In this document: positions 50,489-51,835 of the stretch, piece by piece
Layout: each line of letters begins with the position of its first letter
How positions within the stretch are numbered: the first letter of the stretch is position 1
From: Spirochaetaceae bacterium
GTDB lineage: Bacteria; Spirochaetota; Spirochaetia; Treponematales; Breznakiellaceae
NCBI GenBank assembly: GCA_031277165.1
Contig: JAISLT010000120.1
Span: 1 to 51,835 of the forward strand
DNA: 51,835 nucleotides
Direction of reading: 5' to 3'
Notes under the pieces: generated by a model
Told to the model about the DNA's origin: nothing
What the model saw: the letters and a program-made list of their open reading frames with translations, nothing else
Databases searched by the model: none
Program-made: the position numbers and the translations under genes

Positions 50489-51683
50489 AGCCCCGGTAAT
50501 GGCCCTGTTGGTGTCGCTCTTTCTAAGGGCGGTCCCGGTATTCTCCCAGGATCTCCCGCTGCCGGAGCCCTCCCATGAAGCTCCCCTCACGGTTAATGAA
50601 GGAGCCTACTATGTTCTGCGGAGCGAAACCGGGGAGCAAAGGATAATCCAGCGCCTTTCCTGGCCCAGGGACGAGAACGCATACCGGTATGAAGTAATTA
50701 TAGAACGGCAGGAAGGGGAGAAGGACTTTGTCATGGTACACCGGGAATTCACCGGGGAATCTTTTTTAGAAGTCTCCCTGGGGCCGGGAAACTACCGTTA
50801 CCGCGTGGAAATTTACAACCTCCTTAATCAGCATGAATACACGACCAATTGGGCTTCCTTTGTTATTGCCCAGGCCATGCAGCCGCTTATATGGAGCTTT
50901 GCCCCCGCGGGATTTTTTCTGGATGATGATTTTGTCTTAGAAATAGAACTGCAGGGAGAGGATTTTGTGGAGGGAGCGGTCGTCTATCTGGAGCCCCTGG
51001 ACGGGTCCGGCGAGGCAATCCCCGCCATGAACCATGAACTGCATAATTCCGGCAGAAGGATCCGGGCGGCCTTTAACCGGGAAGCTCTTAGCCGGGGCGA
51101 TTACCGGATCGTAATAAAGAACCCCGGCGGCCTCCTGGACGATACCCCGGAAACCTTTAAAATTAAGCTTAGCAGAATATATCCAAGCCTTTCCCTGGAT
51201 TATACCCCCCTTTTACCCCTGCACGGATACCTCTTTGACCTTTTTGACGCCCCTTCCTTTGCGGGCGGAACGATCCGGTCCGATGTGGAACTCCATAAAA
51301 TAGAGTGGGGAATCATAGGGATTGAAGGGAGCCTGTCGTATAATTATCTTTCTACCCGGAAAAACGACATGGACATTACCGCCCACATAGGCACCCTGGA
51401 AGCAAACTTCTTTTTTCGAAAACAGTTTTTCCCCATGGTTTTTACGATCTATGGAGGAACCGGACTGGGGGGAGTTTTTCTGCTGAAATTTGACTACGGC
51501 ATCGGCAAATCGGATCCCTATAATGTCCTGGCGCCGATCCTTAACCTGGGCGGTACCTTTCAATGGTACTTTACCAAGGACCTGTACGCCGAACTGGGGA
51601 TAAAATACATTTTTTTCTTTACCAAAGACAGCCCCCGCCCCGGCTATGTCCGGCCCGCCCTGGGACTTGGCTGGCGGTTCTAG
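50478..51683 (+). CDS. Outer-membrane beta-barrel protein with N-terminal Ig-like domain
   Basis: 401 residues from ATG 50478. A signal peptide (VMALLVSLFLRAVPVFSQ) is followed by a fibronectin/Ig-like part (RYEVIIERQEGEKDFVMVHR, GPGNYRYRVEIYNLLNQHEY) and a second beta domain. The C-terminal half has alternating aromatic strands (IEWGIIGIEGSLSYNYLSTR, GTFQWYFTKDLYAELGIKYI) and ends in GLGWRF with a terminal Phe, the outer-membrane assembly signature. It overlaps the FecR gene by 11 bases, so cyclase, periplasmic FecR protein and barrel are coexpressed. The stop codon sits at the border of the GxxExxY tail sequence on the opposite strand. Confidence 0.82.
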   Translation: MESKAPVMALLVSLFLRAVPVFSQDLPLPEPSHEAPLTVNEGAYYVLRSETGEQRIIQRLSWPRDENAYRYEVIIERQEGEKDFVMVHREFTGESFLEVSLGPGNYRYRVEIYNLLNQHEYTTNWASFVIAQAMQPLIWSFAPAGFFLDDDFVLEIELQGEDFVEGAVVYLEPLDGSGEAIPAMNHELHNSGRRIRAAFNREALSRGDYRIVIKNPGGLLDDTPETFKIKLSRIYPSLSLDYTPLLPLHGYLFDLFDAPSFAGGTIRSDVELHKIEWGIIGIEGSLSYNYLSTRKNDMDITAHIGTLEANFFFRKQFFPMVFTIYGGTGLGGVFLLKFDYGIGKSDPYNVLAPILNLGGTFQWYFTKDLYAELGIKYIFFFTKDSPRPGYVRPALGLGWRF

Positions 51684-51697
51684 GAGTTTTGTTGCGT

Positions 51698-51835
51698 CTA
51701 ATCAAAATTGAACAAAAATCCCAGGGAAATCCCGGAAAGCTTCAGATAGGTGAGCATTTGAGCCGGATGAACATCAGTGAACTCTTTTACCACCTTGTTT
51801 TCTATGAGCAATTGACCGTGTTCGACCATCATATC
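51698..51835 (-). CDS. GxxExxY family protein, 3' end (cut by window edge)
   Basis: The last 45 codons of a GxxExxY gene read DMMVEHGQLLIENKVVKEFT, DVHPAQMLTYLKLSGISLGF, LFNFD then stop (51698-51700). This supplies exactly the part missing from the broken copy at the left edge, and the two overlap by the nearly identical DMMVEHGQ(L/F)LIENK segment. The sequence after the stop, GACGCAACAAAACTCCTAG, recurs at 20905-20923. The CTAG border coincides with the stop codon of the outer-membrane gene on the other strand. The rest of the gene lies outside the window, so whether it is intact is unknown. Confidence 0.8.
   Translation of the reverse strand, partial: DMMVEHGQLLIENKVVKEFTDVHPAQMLTYLKLSGISLGFLFNFD

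Noticed and set aside
1-51835. tRNA, rRNA, tmRNA, insertion sequences, integrases and phage genes
   Set aside because: None was recognised on reading both strands; small structured RNAs could still be missed by eye.

Overview
The window reads as a chromosomal segment of a GC-rich spirochaete, most likely a Treponema-like species of the termite-gut kind. That is an inference from the protein repertoire, not from a marker RNA: tandem MNGG-x-ISGN repeat lipoproteins, a BspA-type leucine-rich repeat protein, a DUF2804 protein, several FecR- and PilZ-domain proteins, GatCAB, and dispersed GxxExxY genes. No rRNA, tRNA, CRISPR array, insertion sequence or prophage was seen. Genes are packed on both strands in short operons, many with 4-base start/stop overlaps.

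Layout. 1-390: a frameshifted, 3'-truncated GxxExxY pseudogene that runs into the end of gatB. 393-4042 (-): gatC-gatA-gatB for transamidation of misacylated tRNA. 4167-8483 (-): lysC-dapB-dapA (aspartate to dihydrodipicolinate) followed by a membrane PAS sensor that stops before any output domain. 8506-9336 (-): secreted leucine-rich repeat protein. 9457-16783 (-): a carbohydrate locus with beta-phosphoglucomutase, a LacI regulator, an ABC sugar importer without its ATPase, and a GH65 phosphorylase; GTAAAA/TTTTAC operators sit on two promoters. 17034-20839 (+): a compact N-degron locus, clpS - small ORF - clpA - aat, in which clpA is split by an 11-C tract between its N-domain and its AAA+ core. 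20995-23985 (-): HD phosphohydrolase, ComFB-domain protein, Gfo/Idh/MocA oxidoreductase. 24049-27398: two PilZ proteins, an RsbW-like ATPase and a STAS protein. 27589-30136 (-): murD-epmA. 30197-35826 (+): FecR protein, DUF2804 protein, a three-in-one ECF transporter (A-A-T fusion) and an S component. 36155-39154 (-): coiled-coil protein and ParE. 39225-41309 (+): EF-G-like GTPase. 41374-42761 (-): SDR and membrane protein. 42961-45996 (+): two tandem repeat lipoproteins. 46138-51683 (+): adenylate cyclase, FecR/fibronectin-like protein and outer-membrane barrel. 51698-51835 (-): the 3' end of another GxxExxY gene.

Three themes stand out. First, ClpS, ClpA and Aat make one N-degron pathway, and the C11 tract falls exactly where the ClpS-docking N-domain joins the unfoldase. 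A perfect Shine-Dalgarno sequence and ATG precede the tract in the frame of the core, so the locus may make free N-domain plus N-less ClpA, or full-length ClpA when one C is lost or slipped. Second, at least eight first genes have a good sigma70-type promoter whose predicted start lies 0-6 bases before the start codon, with no Shine-Dalgarno sequence: a leaderless class. Genes with longer leaders do carry Shine-Dalgarno sequences. Third, GxxExxY genes and pieces of them (a 5' leader piece, a 3' tail piece, a broken copy and a copy cut by the window edge) are scattered at gene 3' ends, like a decaying dispersed repeat family.
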